A DNA stretch of 24,916 nucleotides from an uncultured Oscillospiraceae bacterium (GTDB taxonomy: Bacteria > Bacillota_A > Clostridia > Oscillospirales > Oscillospiraceae): assembly GCA_944386965.1 (NCBI GenBank), contig CALXDE010000103.1, forward strand, positions 1-24,916, given 5' to 3'. The notes under the pieces are model-generated. The model did no database searches and was not told the origin of the DNA. It saw only the letters and a list, made by a program, of their open reading frames with translations. Position 1 is the first letter of the stretch, and each line of letters opens with the position of its first letter. A program made the position numbers and the translations under genes. This document shows positions 23,346 to 24,916 of this stretch, piece by piece.

Positions 23346-23774
23346 TCAGACCTCCACCGGCGCCTCACGGCTTTGAAACGCCAGTTCCGCCAAGTATTTG
23401 ATCACGTCCCGGCGGGTGACGATGCCGCAAAAGCAGTTCCGGTCGTCCACAATGGGCACAAAGTTCTGCTTCTGAATCTGTTCCAGCACGTCCTCCAGTG
23501 ACGCCACAATCGTCAGAGGCGGGCAGAAATCCTGGCGCATAATCTCCCGGATCTTATACTGCTCATGGACCTTCAGGTCCACCGTCTCGGTCTGGAGCAG
23601 GTGGCGGAGGAAATCTCCCTCACTGATGCAGCCGAAGAACTCGCCGCTCTCGGTGAGGACCGGAATGGCGGTGTAGCCGTGGTGCTTGAACTTTTCCAGG
23701 CCCTGCCGCACAGTCTGGGACTCCAGCAGGTAGATGGAATTGGCCTTTGGGGTCAAAAATTTCGCAATATTCAC
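23346..23774 (-). CDS. Stand-alone CBS-domain protein
   Basis: A 142-residue protein made of two CBS motifs (about residues 7-66 and 78-135), with the typical 'AIPVLTESGEFFGCISEGDFL' and 'FVPIVDDRNCFCGIVTRRDVI' strand-helix patterns. Paired CBS motifs form a Bateman module that binds adenine nucleotides or cyclic di-AMP. The start is GTG, with AAAGGAGG (23784-23791 region, reverse strand) nine bases upstream. It lies 22 bases after the amino-acid transporter ATPase and is probably its operon partner. In glycine-betaine importers a similar module is fused to the ATPase and shuts transport; a regulatory role here is inferred. The ligand is unknown. Confidence 0.9.
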   Translation of the reverse strand: MNIAKFLTPKANSIYLLESQTVRQGLEKFKHHGYTAIPVLTESGEFFGCISEGDFLRHLLQTETVDLKVHEQYKIREIMRQDFCPPLTIVASLEDVLEQIQKQNFVPIVDDRNCFCGIVTRRDVIKYLAELAFQSREAPVEV

Positions 23775-23796
23775 CGGGGATATCCTCCTTTGCGCC

Positions 23797-24582
23797 TCAG
23801 GAACCGGAGTAGTTGGAGAGGAACTGTCTGGTGCGTTCCTCTTTGGGGTGGTCGATCAGATCATGGGCCGGCCCCTCCTCCACGATGTAGCCCCCATCCA
23901 TAAAAATGATGCGGTCGGCCACATCCCGGGCAAAGGCCATCTCATGGGTGACAATGATCATGGTGGTCTTCTGTTCGGCAAGGCTTCGGATCACCCGCAG
24001 GACCTCGCCGGTGAGCTCCGGGTCCAGGGCGCTGGTGGGCTCGTCGAAGCAGAGAATGTCCGGGTGGAGGGCCAGGGCCCGGGCGATGGCCACCCGCTGC
24101 TGCTGGCCGCCGGAGAGCTGGCTGGGGTAGTGGTTGGCCCGGTCGGAGAGTCCCATCCGGGCCAACAGTTCCCGGCCCTCGTCCTGGATCTCCTCCAGGA
24201 TCTGCTTTCTGTTCTCCTTGAAGTCCGGCCGCTCCTGGCTCAGCAGCTCCTTGGCCAGGGTGACGTTTTTCAGGGCCGTATACTGGGGGAAGAGGTTGAA
24301 GGACTGGAACACCAAACCGAAGTGGAGGCGCTTTTTCCGCACCTCGCTCTCCCGCTGGGTATCCGGGTCCTCCGCGTCAAAAATCACATTGCCCCCCACG
24401 GAGATGGTACCGCGGTCCGGCTTCTCCAGGAAATTGAGGCACCGCAGCAGGGTGGTCTTGCCGCTGCCGGAGGAGCCGATGATGGCGATGGCCTGCCCCT
24501 GTTCCAGGGAGAAGCTGATATCGTTGAGGACCTGGGTGGCCCCAAAGTGCTTTTCGATATTGTGTACTTCCAAAATTGCCAT
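23797..24582 (-). CDS. Polar amino-acid ABC transporter ATP-binding protein
   Basis: A 261-residue GlnQ/HisP-type ATPase that powers a polar amino-acid importer at the cytoplasmic face. Walker A GSSGSGKT is at residues 36-43, then the Q-loop ([19 protein letters not shown]), the signature LSGGQQQRV, Walker [15 protein letters not shown] and the switch histidine in VTHEMAFA. The run [17 protein letters not shown] and short length are typical of this subfamily. The start at 24582 ([14 protein letters not shown]) has AGGAGGG nine bases upstream; the frame is open into the permease, but that part is not conserved. The exact substrate (Gln, Glu, Cys or other) cannot be told. Confidence 0.94.
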   Translation of the reverse strand: MAILEVHNIEKHFGATQVLNDISFSLEQGQAIAIIGSSGSGKTTLLRCLNFLEKPDRGTISVGGNVIFDAEDPDTQRESEVRKKRLHFGLVFQSFNLFPQYTALKNVTLAKELLSQERPDFKENRKQILEEIQDEGRELLARMGLSDRANHYPSQLSGGQQQRVAIARALALHPDILCFDEPTSALDPELTGEVLRVIRSLAEQKTTMIIVTHEMAFARDVADRIIFMDGGYIVEEGPAHDLIDHPKEERTRQFLSNYSGS

Positions 24583-24599
24583 GGGATCACGCCCTCCTC

Positions 24600-24916
24600 T
24601 CACTGGAAATAGCTGAGCTTCCGCTCCACCCAACCAAAGAGCAGGGTGAGCAGGCCGTTGAACAGCAGAAAATAGACACCTGTGAAGAACAGCGGCCAGA
24701 TCAGCCCGGAGTAGCCGTGGGAGCCCTTCAGGAAGGCGTAGCCCGCCCAGATGACCTCCTGGAAGGAGATGATGCGGGCAATGGAGGTATCCTTCACCAG
24801 GGTGATGATCTCGTTGGACATGGGGGGCACGATCCGCTTGATCATCTGCAGCAGCGTCACATGGCGGAAAATCTGATGTTTGGTCATGCCCAGCACCTGG
24901 CCGGCCTCCTGCTGGC
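24600..24916 (-). CDS. Amino-acid ABC transporter permease (partial, 5' end outside window)
   Basis: The C-terminal 105 residues of a HisM/GlnP-type permease. The frame stays open to the window edge, so the N-terminus and the usual substrate-binding protein gene lie outside. The EAA loop that docks onto the ATPase is visible: EAGQVLGMT, then the conserved [10 protein letters not shown] helix start, followed by a last membrane helix ([19 protein letters not shown]) and the family end [10 protein letters not shown]. It is 17 bases upstream of the ATPase in the direction of transcription, so they form one operon. Confidence 0.93.
   Translation of the reverse strand, partial: QQEAGQVLGMTKHQIFRHVTLLQMIKRIVPPMSNEIITLVKDTSIARIISFQEVIWAGYAFLKGSHGYSGLIWPLFFTGVYFLLFNGLLTLLFGWVERKLSYFQ

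Noticed and set aside
23734..24612. Plus-strand open frame of about 290 codons opposite the ABC transporter ATPase.
   Set aside because: The minus-strand frame encodes a complete ATPase with Walker A, signature and Walker B motifs; the plus-strand product has no recognisable family.

Overview
The window looks like chromosomal core sequence from a GC-rich, spore-forming member of the Clostridia, probably Oscillospiraceae (Flavonifractor/Oscillibacter-like). This placement is inferred from the gene order of the yicC-remA-gmk-rpoZ-priA-def-fmt-rsmB-rlmN-prpC-prkC-rsgA-spoVM block, from sporulation genes (spoVM, a SipL-type protein) and from clostridial families (DUF3343, DUF5685, YugP-type peptidase, CarD). 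No mobile element, CRISPR array, tRNA or rRNA was seen. No gene-free stretch exceeds 300 bases; the longest, 1170-1448, holds a terminator, a possible structured element, a promoter and a palindrome.

Layout. 1-1169: an S1-domain RNA-binding protein, ended by a strong terminator. 1361-3202: a sigma-A promoter, a perfect 18-bp palindrome, then carD-ispD-ispF (transcription regulator plus two MEP-pathway enzymes) and a terminator. 3242-4587: a DUF3343 putative S/Se carrier overlapping a cysteine desulfurase. 4612-6804: promoter, then cdaA and cdaR, which make and modulate cyclic di-AMP. 6816-8746: RseC-family protein, DUF5685 protein and a J-domain/TPR protein, all with cysteine motifs. 8779-21356: the conserved Firmicutes block of RNA decay, nucleotide metabolism, transcription, replication restart, formyl-Met start and removal, rRNA methylation, PASTA kinase/phosphatase signalling and ribosome assembly. 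21436-23275: a sporulation end-piece made of a 49-residue membrane protein, the 24-residue SpoVM and a SipL-like LysM protein, with a candidate sigma-E promoter in front of the last. After a bidirectional terminator (23284-23315), the minus strand carries a polar amino-acid ABC transporter (permease, cut by the window edge, then ATPase) followed by a stand-alone CBS-domain protein.

The plus-strand genes are tightly packed. Eight junctions are 4-nt ATGA/GTGA overlaps (ispD-ispF, DUF3343-desulfurase, DUF5685-dnaJ, def-fmt, yugP-rsmB, rsmB-rlmN, rlmN-prpC, prkC-rsgA), which indicates translational coupling and fixes the starts of many genes. The least ordinary items are the two very small genes near 21.5 kb, the sigma-E-like promoter with two possible sipL starts, the palindrome at the carD promoter, the cysteine-rich trio after cdaR, and the CBS protein in the transporter operon. 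I did not find a wholly new multi-gene system; most of the window is well-known housekeeping.
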